Positions 1 through 8,096 of a DNA stretch of 64,000 bases are shown here, in pieces. The notes below the pieces were generated by a model. That model was not told the origin of the DNA and ran no database searches. It saw only the letters and a list, made by a program, of their open reading frames with translations. Position 1 is the first letter of the stretch. Every line of letters begins with the position of its first letter. The DNA is taken from positions 43,101 to 107,100 of the forward strand of contig CAJKQE010000002.1 in assembly GCA_905201915.1 (NCBI GenBank), given 5' to 3'. The DNA is from an uncultured Lachnospiraceae bacterium. GTDB lineage: Bacteria; Bacillota; Clostridia; Lachnospirales; Lachnospiraceae. The translations under genes and the position numbers were made by a program.

Positions 1-1123
1 CAATTGCCAGTAAAAGTCCCTGTCCCACATCTCCAAACATAACACCGAAGATAAAGGAATAAGTCAGCGCTACGAAAATTGTAGGATCTAATTCATGATA
101 ATCAGGAAGTCCATACATTTTAATATACATTTCAAAAGGCTTGAAAATCTTTGGATTTTTCAGTTTTGTAGGTGGCTTGCAACTGATTTTATTGTTATCA
201 TCTTCTATTACGCAAAATAAATTAGAGTCATTTTCAACTTCTTTCATAAAAGAAGAAGTGTCCTTTTCACTCATCCATCCGCATAAAATATAGAAGGTTT
301 CTTGATGCTCCTGTACGCAGGCAGCTACTTTTCGTACATCGAAGTTAGTAGAAAGAGCATTTAAAGCAGCCTGTGCAGAAAGAATAGCACTAGCATCACC
401 GTTTAAAAGATCTTGGATTGCCTGATGGCAGTCATTTAATTCTTCATCAATAGCATTTAATTGATTTTTCAGGTCATTATGAAGCTTTTGAGGAGTACCA
501 TAGTAGTAATCCTTTTTCAAATAAATGCGTTCAAAATGCATAGAAGAAAATACAGCGTCTACCTGTTCCATCTTTGTCCAGAGGACAAAATAAATTCCCC
601 ATACATAATCATCTTGATGACAGGGAAAAAAGATGGTGTCCAGATTGTCGTAAACATATTCTTTAAATTTTTCATAATATTCTACAGGAATACGTCCAAA
701 ACGTACCTGTACAAAGCGATAATGTATTAGCTTGTCTAAATCCTGAGGCAGGGTAAGAAAAGGTGTAACACATTTTAAATCTTCAACGACAGAAGAACGT
801 TTTTCATTAAGTTCATCACATCGTTTTTTGATTTTTGAAATTTTTTCATTTAAAGTATCTACAAGGGGCTGAATTTCTTCCAGAGAAATATCGCATAAAG
901 AAGTATGCTCTGTATCCGTAAGCTGTCCGGCAAATTCATTGATGCGGTTTAGCAAATCCTTGTAAGGGTTTATCTGAATATATGGCGACAAATGTTGTAC
1001 TTGATTCAACTGTGCCATTGCATTTTCAAGATGAATTTCATACTTGGAAAGATATTCATTTACCACGCGGTCAATATCGGATTTTGGACCGGTAATGCTT
1101 AGGAATTTCATTTTCTCAATCAT
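1..1123 (-). CDS. ntpI: V-type ATP synthase subunit I (partial, C-terminus off window)
   Basis: This is the membrane stator subunit of a V/A-type ATPase, which links the peripheral stalks to the ion-conducting rotor ring. The reading frame starts at the ATG complementary to 1121-1123, behind an AGGTGATT-like ribosome site, and stays open to the window edge, giving about 374 residues. The visible N-terminal part is the long cytoplasmic coiled-coil domain. The last visible residues contain FGVMFGDVGQG, the conserved start of the membrane domain of this family. It lies 17 bases after subunit C in the same operon. Only the C-terminal membrane part is missing, so the truncation comes from the window and not from a mutation. 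Confidence 0.93.
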   Translation of the reverse strand, partial: MIEKMKFLSITGPKSDIDRVVNEYLSKYEIHLENAMAQLNQVQHLSPYIQINPYKDLLNRINEFAGQLTDTEHTSLCDISLEEIQPLVDTLNEKISKIKKRCDELNEKRSSVVEDLKCVTPFLTLPQDLDKLIHYRFVQVRFGRIPVEYYEKFKEYVYDNLDTIFFPCHQDDYVWGIYFVLWTKMEQVDAVFSSMHFERIYLKKDYYYGTPQKLHNDLKNQLNAIDEELNDCHQAIQDLLNGDASAILSAQAALNALSTNFDVRKVAACVQEHQETFYILCGWMSEKDTSSFMKEVENDSNLFCVIEDDNNKISCKPPTKLKNPKIFKPFEMYIKMYGLPDYHELDPTIFVALTYSFIFGVMFGDVGQGLLLAI

Positions 1124-1140
1124 GTAATCACCTCCGGTTC

Positions 1141-2181
1141 TTAAGTTTTAGCAATATAATCCAAAATCTCAGCAGGAGATAATCCATAACGGACACATTC
1201 CACAGCTGTAGTCAGTCGGTCTACCTCGTGTTCTTTGTGATAGAGGTAAGAATACAGCATAATTACTGAGTGAGGATATTTTCTGGACTCTGTTTCCAGA
1301 ATGGTTTTTAAATTTAGATTGTAAAATGATTCCAGTTTTTCCGGAACAAGGTCAGGAAAACGTTTTTTATAATAGGTAGTATCCAGGATATGTTTAAATT
1401 CTTCTTCATCCGCGGATTCCACCAATGCGGAAATATCTTTTCGACTAAGGCGATAATGCACAGGAATTAACAGTGCATAGATATCAGCAGGTGTCATGTG
1501 ATAATATTTTTTTGAACGATAAATCCACTGAAGATTTAACATGTCAAATTTATTTCCGTATGCTTTTGTAATTTCCTGTAAATCTCGTTTTTTGAAAATC
1601 TTTTCTTTTACAGACCAGATATTGGCAAAGTAATACTGGTCCAGTGCCATACCATAATCAAAAATTCTGGGAGTGTAATCATTTCCCAGCTTTTTCAGTG
1701 GCTTATAATATTCCGATCCTTCCAGACCAGAAATAAATTCTTCTACAGTAGAAGAATTTGCCAATTTTTCAATATTCAGTTTTGAATGACGATCAAAAAA
1801 ATCTTTGAAAAGTGAAAGATCCAGTTCAGCATGTCCCTGGTCAAAGACTTTTCTAAGACATTCTTTCATGATTTCCAGCTCATAGCGCTTAAAATATAAT
1901 GCCATAAATGTTCGCTGTTCCGGATTGGCGAAACGATATAATTTGGCAAAATTTTGATAAATGGTATGAATAAGAAGCTTTTCAACATCACCTCTGTGGA
2001 GGCTGTTTTCATCTAAATCTGCCCAAAGGTCTTGAAATCCCGGCTGCTTTTTTAAATAAGAAACAATAGCAGTGACAGAATGCATTTGGGCAATTTCCTG
2101 ATATTGCGCTTCTTTTATAAGCTTGCTCTGCATGGCCCGTACTTTTGTAGACAGACCGCTGTAAGAAAGTAGACTTCCCAT
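1141..2181 (-). CDS. ntpC: V-type ATP synthase subunit C (AC39 family)
   Basis: A 346-residue, mostly helical protein that fits the AC39/subunit d family in length. In the V-ATPase this subunit forms the socket that couples the central stalk to the membrane rotor ring. It has no catalytic motif; recognition rests on the overall pattern (N-terminal MGSLLSYSGLSTKVRAMQ, repeated helical hairpins) and on its place between a stalk subunit and subunit I. The start is only four bases after the upstream stop, so translational coupling is likely. There is no promoter in that gap, so it should be transcribed from the promoter near 2530. Confidence 0.9.
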   Translation of the reverse strand: MGSLLSYSGLSTKVRAMQSKLIKEAQYQEIAQMHSVTAIVSYLKKQPGFQDLWADLDENSLHRGDVEKLLIHTIYQNFAKLYRFANPEQRTFMALYFKRYELEIMKECLRKVFDQGHAELDLSLFKDFFDRHSKLNIEKLANSSTVEEFISGLEGSEYYKPLKKLGNDYTPRIFDYGMALDQYYFANIWSVKEKIFKKRDLQEITKAYGNKFDMLNLQWIYRSKKYYHMTPADIYALLIPVHYRLSRKDISALVESADEEEFKHILDTTYYKKRFPDLVPEKLESFYNLNLKTILETESRKYPHSVIMLYSYLYHKEHEVDRLTTAVECVRYGLSPAEILDYIAKT

Positions 2182-2185
2182 ATTC

Positions 2186-2497
2186 TCACATCCTTAATAT
2201 TCTGTCATAGATTTCTTTTGCCATGTTTGTATGACACTTGGTATAGTAGGCTTCCAGTTGGGTTAAAATTTGTTCAGACTCATTTCTTTGATTTTCCAGT
2301 TCCTTTTTCATCTGGATTTCCAATTCCTGCCGAATAGTATCTGAGCGGTTTTGGATTTCCATGTCTATGTTGGCATCAAATTTCTGGACAGCTTCTTCAT
2401 ATTGCTGTGCCAGTTGCTTCTTCTGCTCTGAAACATCTTCCATGATATGTGAGGCGGCAGCTTCTATTTCTGCAAGCTTGTTGATAATGTCTTCCAT
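2186..2497 (-). CDS. V-type ATPase peripheral-stalk subunit (G/H-like coiled coil)
   Basis: A 103-residue charged protein that is almost entirely predicted coiled coil (rich in E, K and Q, with no membrane segment). Clostridial V-ATPase operons start with a short coiled-coil subunit of this kind. It pairs with subunit E to make the peripheral stalk that stops the catalytic head from rotating. It is the first gene of the minus-strand operon, preceded by an AAGGAGAAAAG-type ribosome site. Assignment to the G, H or F nomenclature cannot be settled from sequence alone because such coiled coils diverge quickly; the functional call rests mainly on context. Confidence 0.78.
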   Translation of the reverse strand: MEDIINKLAEIEAAASHIMEDVSEQKKQLAQQYEEAVQKFDANIDMEIQNRSDTIRQELEIQMKKELENQRNESEQILTQLEAYYTKCHTNMAKEIYDRILRM

Positions 2498-2529
2498 AGG
2501 CTTTTCTCCTTTTTTGTTTTGTCCATCTT

Positions 2530-2535
2530 ATTATA
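2530..2535 (-). promoter_or_regulatory. -10 box for the V-ATPase operon
   Basis: On the minus strand the bases read TATAAT, about 35 bases before the first ATPase gene. No good -35 box is seen at the usual distance (the region is a run of T), so the promoter call is moderate. Confidence 0.4.
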
Positions 2536-2574
2536 CACTATTTCAAAAAAAAAACCACAGGATTTATTGTGGCT

Positions 2575-2603
2575 TTGACAGGAGATAGGGTATCGGTTAT
2601 ACT
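2575..2603 (+). promoter_or_regulatory. Sigma-A promoter of trmB
   Basis: TTGACA at 2575-2580, a 17-base spacer, then TATACT at 2598-2603. It points away from the V-ATPase promoter and lies 33 bases before the trmB start. Confidence 0.75.
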
Positions 2604-2636
2604 TTTATAGAATAATTAGAAAGGTAGGAATATCGA

Positions 2637-3290
2637 ATGCGATTGAGAAATATACCGGGGGCAAAAGATGCCATTGAAGATAGCAGATATGTAATCCATG
2701 ATATACAGGAAAAAAAAGGAAGATGGTCAGAAGTTTTTGGGAATGATCACCCTGTTCATATTGAAGTTGGAATGGGGAAAGGTCGCTTTATTATGACTTT
2801 GGCAGAGCTTTATCCTGAGGTGAATTTTATTGGAATTGAAATGTATGACAGTGTTTTGCTGCGAGCGCTTCAGAAAAGAGAGGAGCAGGAAAAAGAAGGA
2901 AAAGTTTTAAAAAATCTATTTTTCATTCGTATGGATGCAAGGGAACTGCCTCTTGTATTTGAAAAAGGAGAGGTAAAAAAGATTTATTTGAATTTTTCAG
3001 ATCCGTGGCCAAAGGAAAGGCACGCAAAACGCAGATTAACCTCCCGTCAGTTTCTGGAGAGATACCAACAGGTATTGGCAAAGGAAGGCGTAGTGGAATT
3101 TAAGACCGATAACAGAGAATTATTTGAATTTTCCTTGGAAGAAGTAAAAGAATCAGGATGGAAGCTTTTGGCTCATACCTTTGATTTGCATCATGATGAA
3201 GAAATGAATGAAGGAAATGTGATGACAGAATATGAGGAGAAATTTTCATCACAGGGAAATCCTATTCACAAATTGATTGCAGGACAATAA
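2637..3290 (+). CDS. trmB: tRNA (guanine-46-N7)-methyltransferase
   Basis: A 217-residue SAM-dependent enzyme that methylates G46 in the variable loop of tRNA. The SAM-binding motif EVGMGKG is at residues 43-49. The family's hallmark DPWPKERHAKRR is at 122-133 and the substrate-site KTDN at 156-159. Length and motif order are typical. The ATG at 2637 follows GGTAGGAATATCGA. It has its own promoter, is divergent from the V-ATPase operon, and is followed by a possible small gene and a tRNA gene. Confidence 0.95.
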   Translation: MRLRNIPGAKDAIEDSRYVIHDIQEKKGRWSEVFGNDHPVHIEVGMGKGRFIMTLAELYPEVNFIGIEMYDSVLLRALQKREEQEKEGKVLKNLFFIRMDARELPLVFEKGEVKKIYLNFSDPWPKERHAKRRLTSRQFLERYQQVLAKEGVVEFKTDNRELFEFSLEEVKESGWKLLAHTFDLHHDEEMNEGNVMTEYEEKFSSQGNPIHKLIAGQ

Positions 3291-3308
3291 ACTGTATATA
3301 ATAGAAGA

Positions 3309-3473
3309 ATGAGTTTGGGAGTGCCTGTAATGAAAGGAAAGAGAGGTATAAAGGATGCTGTTTTTCAATGGGCTTATCAAAACAGAAGGCAAAAAACAAA
3401 GGCTTCGGAAGTTTTAAAGTCTATTGAAGAGGTAGAAAAGACTCTTCATTCTGTAAAGGTGAAAAGAAAATAA
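3309..3473 (+). CDS. Possible 54-residue basic protein, unknown
   Basis: An open frame begins 18 bases after trmB and encodes a very basic 54-residue peptide rich in Lys and Arg with a helical second half (KASEVLKSIEEVEKTL). An internal ATG at 3330 is an alternative start. No strong ribosome site precedes either start. The distribution of basic and amphipathic residues looks protein-like, but I recognise no family. It may be a real small gene or chance coding in the trmB 3' region. Confidence 0.35.
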   Translation: MSLGVPVMKGKRGIKDAVFQWAYQNRRQKTKASEVLKSIEEVEKTLHSVKVKRK

Positions 3474-3583
3474 AAAGGAGGGGTGTTTGAGAAAGATGAG
3501 ATATTTTCAGACACCCTATAGGATATACATAAAATATTTCTAAAATGTTTCTTTAAAAAAACAAAAAAAGTATAAAAATATGC

Positions 3584-3612
3584 TTGCTTTTTTAAAATGT
3601 ATCAGGTATAAT
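3584..3612 (+). promoter_or_regulatory. Promoter of tRNA-Lys
   Basis: TTGCTT at 3584-3589, a 17-base spacer, then a perfect TATAAT at 3607-3612, 33 bases before the mature tRNA 5' end. The region around it is very A/T rich. Confidence 0.7.
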
Positions 3613-3644
3613 ATTTTTTGCATTAAGAAAAACAAAATAAATAA

Positions 3645-3717
3645 GCGCCTTTAGCTCAGTTGGTAGAGCAGTAGACTCTTAATCTATTTGTCCAGGGTTC
3701 GAGTCCCTGAAGGCGCA
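3645..3717 (+). tRNA. tRNA-Lys (anticodon CTT)
   Basis: A 73-base cloverleaf. The acceptor stem GCGCCTT pairs with AAGGCGC. The D arm is GCTC...GAGC, the anticodon loop is CTCTTAA (anticodon CTT, reading AAG), and the T arm contains GGTTCGAGTCC. The discriminator base is A at 3717. The 3' CCA is not encoded and would be added after transcription. Confidence 0.95.
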
Positions 3718-3725
3718 TTAAAAAG

Positions 3726-3768
3726 CACTGTTTTTGCAGACAAGAGAGCTGTGGGGACGGTGTTTTTT
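3726..3768 (+). terminator. Weak terminator after tRNA-Lys
   Basis: CACTGT at 3726-3731 pairs with ACGGTG at 3757-3762 (one G-U pair), followed directly by six T. The stem is short and the loop long, so it may only assist the stronger hairpin just downstream. Confidence 0.4.
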
Positions 3769-3786
3769 GTTGCATAAAATAAAAAT

Positions 3787-3840
3787 CAGGAATATCTATA
3801 TACGCAGATTAAGCGTAGAATATATAGATATTCCTGTTTT
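3787..3840. terminator. Bidirectional terminator between tRNA-Lys and yqeY
   Basis: A 16-base perfect inverted repeat (3787-3802 with 3821-3836; arm CAGGAATATCTATATA), with ACGC/GCGT pairing nested inside. It is flanked by A's on one side and T's on the other, so it can end transcription from both converging units. Confidence 0.75.
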
Positions 3841-3864
3841 AAACTACAGATAATCCTTATTTAT

Positions 3865-4311
3865 TTACTGCATCATAGATGCAAGAACCTGATTTACCAG
3901 CTTGCCGTCAGCAATTCCTTTTACCTTAGGCATCAGCACTTTCATGATTTTACCTTTGTCTTTTCCGGTTGGTATTTCTATAGAAAGTTCGCTTAATACG
4001 CCCTGAATAACTTCTTTAATTTCGTCTTCGCTCAGCATTTTTGGGGCAAATTCTTCATAAACAGCAATACGTTTTGTACATTCTTCAATGATTTCTGTTC
4101 TGTCCTTTGGTGTAAGCTCAAGAGTTTCTTTTGTCTGTTTAATTTCTTTTAAGACAACTTCGTTTTCTTCTGCTTCTGTTAAATCCTCACGTTTGTCAAT
4201 AGCCTTATTTTTTAATGCAGACAGCAGCATAGAAAGAGACTCTTTACGTTCTTTGTCCCCTGCTTTCATGGCTGTGACCATAGCTTTTCTTACTTCATCG
4301 ATTTTACTCAT
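3865..4311 (-). CDS. yqeY: GatB/YqeY domain protein
   Basis: A 148-residue soluble protein of the YqeY family, which resembles the C-terminal tRNA-recognition part of the GatB amidotransferase subunit. Its exact role is unknown. The family pattern is clear: N-terminal helix MSKIDEVRKAMVTAMKAGDKERKESL, a central LKNKAID segment, and a C-terminal GKIMKVLMPKVKGIADGKLVNQVL. It has full family length and its own minus-strand promoter, whose -35 box lies at the end of the gene upstream. It may act in tRNA charging quality or translation, but this is only the general expectation for the family. Confidence 0.88.
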   Translation of the reverse strand: MSKIDEVRKAMVTAMKAGDKERKESLSMLLSALKNKAIDKREDLTEAEENEVVLKEIKQTKETLELTPKDRTEIIEECTKRIAVYEEFAPKMLSEDEIKEVIQGVLSELSIEIPTGKDKGKIMKVLMPKVKGIADGKLVNQVLASMMQ

Positions 4312-4339
4312 GTATGAAACATCTCCTTTGCTTTTTTAA

Positions 4340-4385
4340 TTTGCACTTTGTGCAAATATTATACCATGATTTAAAACTGAGTCAA
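4340..4385 (-). promoter_or_regulatory. yqeY promoter with palindromic operator candidate
   Basis: On the minus strand, TTGACT (4380-4385), a 16-base spacer and TATAAT (4358-4363) form a good promoter. The -35 box overlaps the stop codon of the upstream gene. Just after the -10 box a perfect palindrome TTTGCAC-TTT-GTGCAAA lies at 4340-4356, where a repressor could block initiation. The 21 bases at 4348-4368 recur exactly at 5056-5076 before the neighbouring gene. Confidence 0.65.
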
Positions 4386-5020
4386 TGAATACGAAGCAGA
4401 TTCCAATGAAAATGTGCAGCAAGAGCACGTATTACTACAGTTACAATCAGACCAAAAATAAGTCCTGCAGCTTCTCCTACTGTATTTCGGCATACAATAC
4501 AGACAATTCCTCCGGCAATAGAGGCGCTTGCATAGACTTCACGTACTAAAATATACGGTGTTTCACTGGCCATAATATCACGGATAACACCGCCTCCTAC
4601 ACCGGTAAGGACACCGATAAAAAGGAAAAAGAAAGAATTATCGTCAGTAACATGGCGGGAAGCACTTTGAATTCCTACAACTGTAAAAATGCCTAATCCC
4701 ACGGTATCACACCAGAGCATTACCTTGTCATAAAATTTATTTTTGATTTTAGAATGGATAATTTCTGGATTGGTATACACAATAGTAAATAATAAAGTAG
4801 ACGTAATAATTGCGAATAAAATATACACAGGCTGGGCAAAAGCAGTAGGAGGTGTTATACCTAAAATTACATCTCTCATAATACCACCGCCCACTGCTGT
4901 TGTGGCACCTAAAATATTTACTCCAAAAATATCCATTTTTTTCTCAATCGCAAGCATGGCACCGGATGAGGCAAACGCCACTGTACCAATAATTTCCAGA
5001 ACAAAAGTGAAAATATCCAT
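4382..5020 (-). CDS. TRIC-type trimeric cation channel / UPF0126 membrane protein
   Basis: A 212-residue integral membrane protein made of two homologous halves. Each half carries the glycine signature of the family: GGGIMRD at residues 44-50 and GGGVIRD at 142-148. Bacterial and eukaryotic TRIC proteins with this duplicated three-helix unit form potassium-permeable trimeric channels. Bacterial members have also been linked to small-molecule transport, so the transported species is not certain here. The gene ends one base inside the -35 box of yqeY and is preceded by a promoter block copied in part at yqeY. Confidence 0.85.
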   Translation of the reverse strand: MDIFTFVLEIIGTVAFASSGAMLAIEKKMDIFGVNILGATTAVGGGIMRDVILGITPPTAFAQPVYILFAIITSTLLFTIVYTNPEIIHSKIKNKFYDKVMLWCDTVGLGIFTVVGIQSASRHVTDDNSFFFLFIGVLTGVGGGVIRDIMASETPYILVREVYASASIAGGIVCIVCRNTVGEAAGLIFGLIVTVVIRALAAHFHWNLLRIH

Positions 5021-5047
5021 TAGAAAAGTCCCCCTTGCAAGTATAAT

Positions 5048-5076
5048 TTAGCATATTGTGCAAATATTATACCATG
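5048..5076 (-). promoter_or_regulatory. Promoter block of the TRIC gene, shared with yqeY
   Basis: On the minus strand TATAAT is at 5066-5071. The flanking 21 bases (5056-5076) match those at 4348-4368 exactly. One arm of the palindrome seen at yqeY is intact here (GTGCAAA) and the other is imperfect. No strong -35 box is visible. Confidence 0.5.
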
Positions 5077-5115
5077 TTTCTGCAAAAAAAACGTCATAAA
5101 AAGAGTGATATCATG

Positions 5116-5144
5116 TTGACTTTTCTTGTATTCTTTGTTACATT
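5116..5144 (+). promoter_or_regulatory. Promoter of the NSS symporter gene
   Basis: TTGACT at 5116-5121, a 17-base spacer and TACATT at 5139-5144. This gives a leader of roughly 75 bases before the start codon. Confidence 0.5.
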
Positions 5145-5228
5145 GATGAAGTATAGTTTTACAATTTAACGCAGCGATTAGTGATATTGCGAATAGGAGT
5201 AGGTTATTGAGAGGTAGGAGGGAAAAAT

Positions 5229-6548
5229 ATGCATAATCACAAAAATGGGAGTTTTACAAACTCGCTGGGCTTTGTATTGGCTTGTGTAGGCTCAGCGGTA
5301 GGTTTGGGAAATATTTGGATGTTTCCTTATCGATTGGGAGAATATGGAGGAGCTGCCTTTTTAATTCCATATATTTTCTTTATTTGCCTGTTTGGTTTTG
5401 TAGGGCTTTCAGCAGAGTTTGCAATTGGTAGAAAGGCAGGTACAGGAACACTGGGTTCTTACGAACTTTGTTGGGGAGAGAAAAAGAAAGAAAAAGTAGG
5501 GAAAGTTTTAGGCTGGATACCACTTTTAGGATCTCTTGGAATTGCCATTGGATATTCTGCTATTATCGGATGGGTTTTGAGATTTTTGTGGGGTTCAGTT
5601 ACAAATACAGTTTTAGAACAGGATGCAGCAGAATATTTTGCAGAGATTACTGCTCACATGGGTAATGTACCATGGCATGTGCTTGTAATTGTTATTACAG
5701 TAGTTGTACTTCTCATTGGAGCAGCTACACAGATTGAAAAAGCGAATAAAATACTTATGCCGCTGTTTTTTATCTTGTTTGCAATACTGGCAGTCAGAGT
5801 ATTCTTCCTTCCGGGAGCAAGAGAAGGATATAAATTTTTATTTGTACCAAAATGGGAGGCACTGGCAAATATTGATACATGGGTAATGGCTATGGGACAG
5901 GCATTTTTCTCTTTATCTATTACAGGTTCTGGAATGATTGTTTATGGTTCTTATTTAAGCAAGAAAGAAGATATTCCAAAAGCTTCTATGCAGACTGCAT
6001 TTTTTGATACAGTCGCAGCTATGCTTTCAGCATTGGCAATTATGCCGGCGGTATTTGCTTTTGGTATTGAGCCTTCTGCAGGTCCATCTTTAATGTTTGT
6101 TACAATTCCTAATATTTTTAAACAGATGCCAATGGGAAGACTGTTTGCGGTTATTTTTTTCCTGTCCGTATGTTTTGCAGGAATTACTTCTTTAATCAAT
6201 ATGTTTGAAGCCGTTATTGAAAGCTGGCAGTATAAATTTAAACTGAAAAGAAATTATGCGGTATTGCTTTGCGGTGGGCTGACACTTTTGGTTGGCCTTT
6301 TCATGGAAGAAGAAGCTAAAGTAGGAACATGGATGGATTTCATTACAATTATTGTAGTTCCGTTTGGTGCGGTATTAGGAGCAATTTCTATTTACTATAT
6401 TTTAGGATTTGATAAGATAAAAGAAGAGTTAGAAGAAGGACGTAAAAAAGGCCTTCCGAAAATCTTTAAACCTACTGCGAAATACATATATGTGCCATTA
6501 ACAATTATTGTATTTATTTTAGGATTAGTTTATAAAGGAATTGGTTGA
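5229..6548 (+). CDS. Sodium-dependent amino acid transporter, NSS/SNF family
   Basis: A 439-residue LeuT-fold symporter that uses the sodium gradient to import amino acids or related amines. The first helix carries the sodium and substrate signature GSAVGLGNIWMFPY at residues 21-34. Hydrophobic segments throughout suggest about 11 helices, as in many bacterial members that lack the twelfth. The start at 5229 is fixed by AGGAGG seven bases upstream. It is a single-gene unit between a promoter and a strong terminator. The substrate cannot be read from the sequence; tryptophan, tyrosine and branched-chain amino acids are known for relatives. Confidence 0.92.
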   Translation: MHNHKNGSFTNSLGFVLACVGSAVGLGNIWMFPYRLGEYGGAAFLIPYIFFICLFGFVGLSAEFAIGRKAGTGTLGSYELCWGEKKKEKVGKVLGWIPLLGSLGIAIGYSAIIGWVLRFLWGSVTNTVLEQDAAEYFAEITAHMGNVPWHVLVIVITVVVLLIGAATQIEKANKILMPLFFILFAILAVRVFFLPGAREGYKFLFVPKWEALANIDTWVMAMGQAFFSLSITGSGMIVYGSYLSKKEDIPKASMQTAFFDTVAAMLSALAIMPAVFAFGIEPSAGPSLMFVTIPNIFKQMPMGRLFAVIFFLSVCFAGITSLINMFEAVIESWQYKFKLKRNYAVLLCGGLTLLVGLFMEEEAKVGTWMDFITIIVVPFGAVLGAISIYYILGFDKIKEELEEGRKKGLPKIFKPTAKYIYVPLTIIVFILGLVYKGIG

Positions 6549-6556
6549 TTTAGTGG

Positions 6557-6588
6557 GAAGATGCTGTTTTTAGCAGCATCTTCTTTTT
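6557..6588 (+). terminator. Terminator after the NSS gene
   Basis: A perfect 10-base stem (GAAGATGCTG at 6557-6566 with CAGCATCTTC at 6574-6583), a seven-base loop, then five T after one C. Confidence 0.85.
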
Positions 6589-6602
6589 GCTCTGTAAATA
6601 AG

Positions 6603-6632
6603 TTGACATAAACTTAAAAATCATATTATAAT
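6603..6632 (+). promoter_or_regulatory. Promoter of the CapA-like gene
   Basis: TTGACA at 6603-6608, an 18-base spacer and TATAAT at 6627-6632, about 80 bases before the start codon. Confidence 0.7.
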
Positions 6633-6710
6633 TGTGAAATAATTAATTCATAAAATTTATGTGAGAATTCGCATGTTGAGATAAAGTGATGATTAAGGAA
6701 GGAGATTATC

Positions 6711-8042
6711 ATGACAGAACATCGTAGGAGACGTAGAGACGAAGAAGAAGCAAGAAGACGGGAAATAGAAAGACGTAAAAGAATTATCAGAGAAAGAAAA
6801 AGACGCCAGAGAATTATGCGTCAGAGAATGATATTGGCGGGAATTGGCGCTCTTGTCTTAGTAGTGGGTGGCGTTGCCATTGGAACATCAATACATAAAA
6901 AAAATGAAGAAAAACAGGCAAAGAAAGTAGAAGAACAGAAGAAAAAAGAGTCAGCAGCAGAAGAATCCAATGTGCTTCGTATGGTAGCTGTAGGAGATAA
7001 TCTTATTCATGATGCTGTTATTAATTCCGGTAAGGAACAGGACTGGAATTTTGACTTTTTATATGAAAATATTAAGGAAGATATAAAAAAGGCTGATTTA
7101 GCATCTGTAAATCAGGAAACACCTTTTATTAAAGAGCATGATAAGGCAGCGGGATATCCTGACTTTGCAACACCTACAGAAGTAGGAGATGCGTTGGTAA
7201 AGGCAGGATTTGATATTGTCACACAAGCTACGGAACATGCATTTGACAGAGAAAGTGATGGAATTACAGACTCAGTAGAATTTTGGGATAAAAGTTATCC
7301 TAAAATTGTTAATCTTGGAATACATGATAATGCTGATGAAGCTCGGTATCAGGTAATTGAAAAGAAAAATTTTAAGATTGCCGTGATGAATTATAGCTCT
7401 ATGGTAAGTGAGAACCATTCGATTTCAGAAAAAGAAAGCTATATGGTAGATACTTATTCAGAAAAAAATATCAAAGAAGATTTGACAAAAGCACAGAAAG
7501 AGGCAGATGTAAGTATTGTATATCTCCACGGAGGGAAGAGCGATACGGAGGACGCAGATGAAAGACTTCAGGAAAAAATTGATTTTCTGGCAGAACAGGG
7601 AGCTGATGTGGTAATCTGCTCACATCCTCATATTCTGAAAAAATATGGAAAAATAACAAGACCAGATGGCAAAGAAATGTTGGTATATTATTCTTTGGGG
7701 AATTTTGTAAGCCATCAGTCATCTTTGAAAAATCTTCTGGGAGGAATGGCAGAATTCACATTGAAAAAAGATGCAAAGTCAGGCGAAGTAGCTATTGAAG
7801 ATTACAGTTTAGTTCCATTGGTAATACATTATAATGAAGATTTTACAAAAGCAGGAGTTTATAAGCTTTCTGATTATACGGAAGAATTAGCAAAGGAGCA
7901 TAAAATTCATATAGAAGATGAGGAGGCAGAATTTACATTAGCTGCCTTAAAGGAAGCAGCAGAAAAGGTGGCAACTCCGGTAACGGGAAGTGCAGAAAAG
8001 ACTTCCGGTGAAGAAGTAGATGAGGAGAAAAAAGAAGAATAA
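6711..8042 (+). CDS. CapA-family membrane-anchored metallophosphatase-like protein
   Basis: A 443-residue protein of the PGA_cap/CapA family. A strongly Arg-rich cytoplasmic N-terminus (residues 1-39) leads into one membrane helix (about 40-60) and a charged linker. The calcineurin-like CapA domain follows (about 88-390). Visible motifs are MVAVGDNLIHD at 91-101, NQETP at 134-138, SHPH in the second half and YSLGNF after it. The C-terminal tail is acidic and low complexity. CapA was first described in poly-gamma-glutamate capsule export, but no capB, capC or capE is nearby, so a more general envelope hydrolase role is as likely. It has its own promoter and terminator. Confidence 0.88.
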   Translation: MTEHRRRRRDEEEARRREIERRKRIIRERKRRQRIMRQRMILAGIGALVLVVGGVAIGTSIHKKNEEKQAKKVEEQKKKESAAEESNVLRMVAVGDNLIHDAVINSGKEQDWNFDFLYENIKEDIKKADLASVNQETPFIKEHDKAAGYPDFATPTEVGDALVKAGFDIVTQATEHAFDRESDGITDSVEFWDKSYPKIVNLGIHDNADEARYQVIEKKNFKIAVMNYSSMVSENHSISEKESYMVDTYSEKNIKEDLTKAQKEADVSIVYLHGGKSDTEDADERLQEKIDFLAEQGADVVICSHPHILKKYGKITRPDGKEMLVYYSLGNFVSHQSSLKNLLGGMAEFTLKKDAKSGEVAIEDYSLVPLVIHYNEDFTKAGVYKLSDYTEELAKEHKIHIEDEEAEFTLAALKEAAEKVATPVTGSAEKTSGEEVDEEKKEE

Positions 8043-8050
8043 TTTTTTAA

Positions 8051-8096
8051 GAGAGCAATAAGAAGCTGAAAATCAGCCTCTTATTGTTCTCTTTTT
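8051..8096. terminator. Shared terminator of the CapA-like gene and the small gene
   Basis: GAGAGCAATAAGA at 8051-8063 pairs with TCTTATTGTTCTC at 8079-8091, followed by six T. The stop codon of the converging small gene lies inside the 3' arm, so one hairpin serves both directions. Confidence 0.75.

Noticed and set aside
461..730. Plus-strand 89-residue frame opposite the V-ATPase subunit I gene
   Set aside because: The minus-strand frame clearly encodes subunit I here; the other frame is a shadow.
3481..3516. Hairpin GGGTGTTTGA/TCAGACACCC after the possible small gene
   Set aside because: The stem is good, but no T run follows, and the nearby sequence gives no clue to a role.
5150..5228. 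Leader of the NSS gene with GAATAGGAGTAGG, slightly like a T-box start
   Set aside because: The leader is under 80 bases, with no T-box sequence or terminator, so a T-box riboswitch cannot fit.
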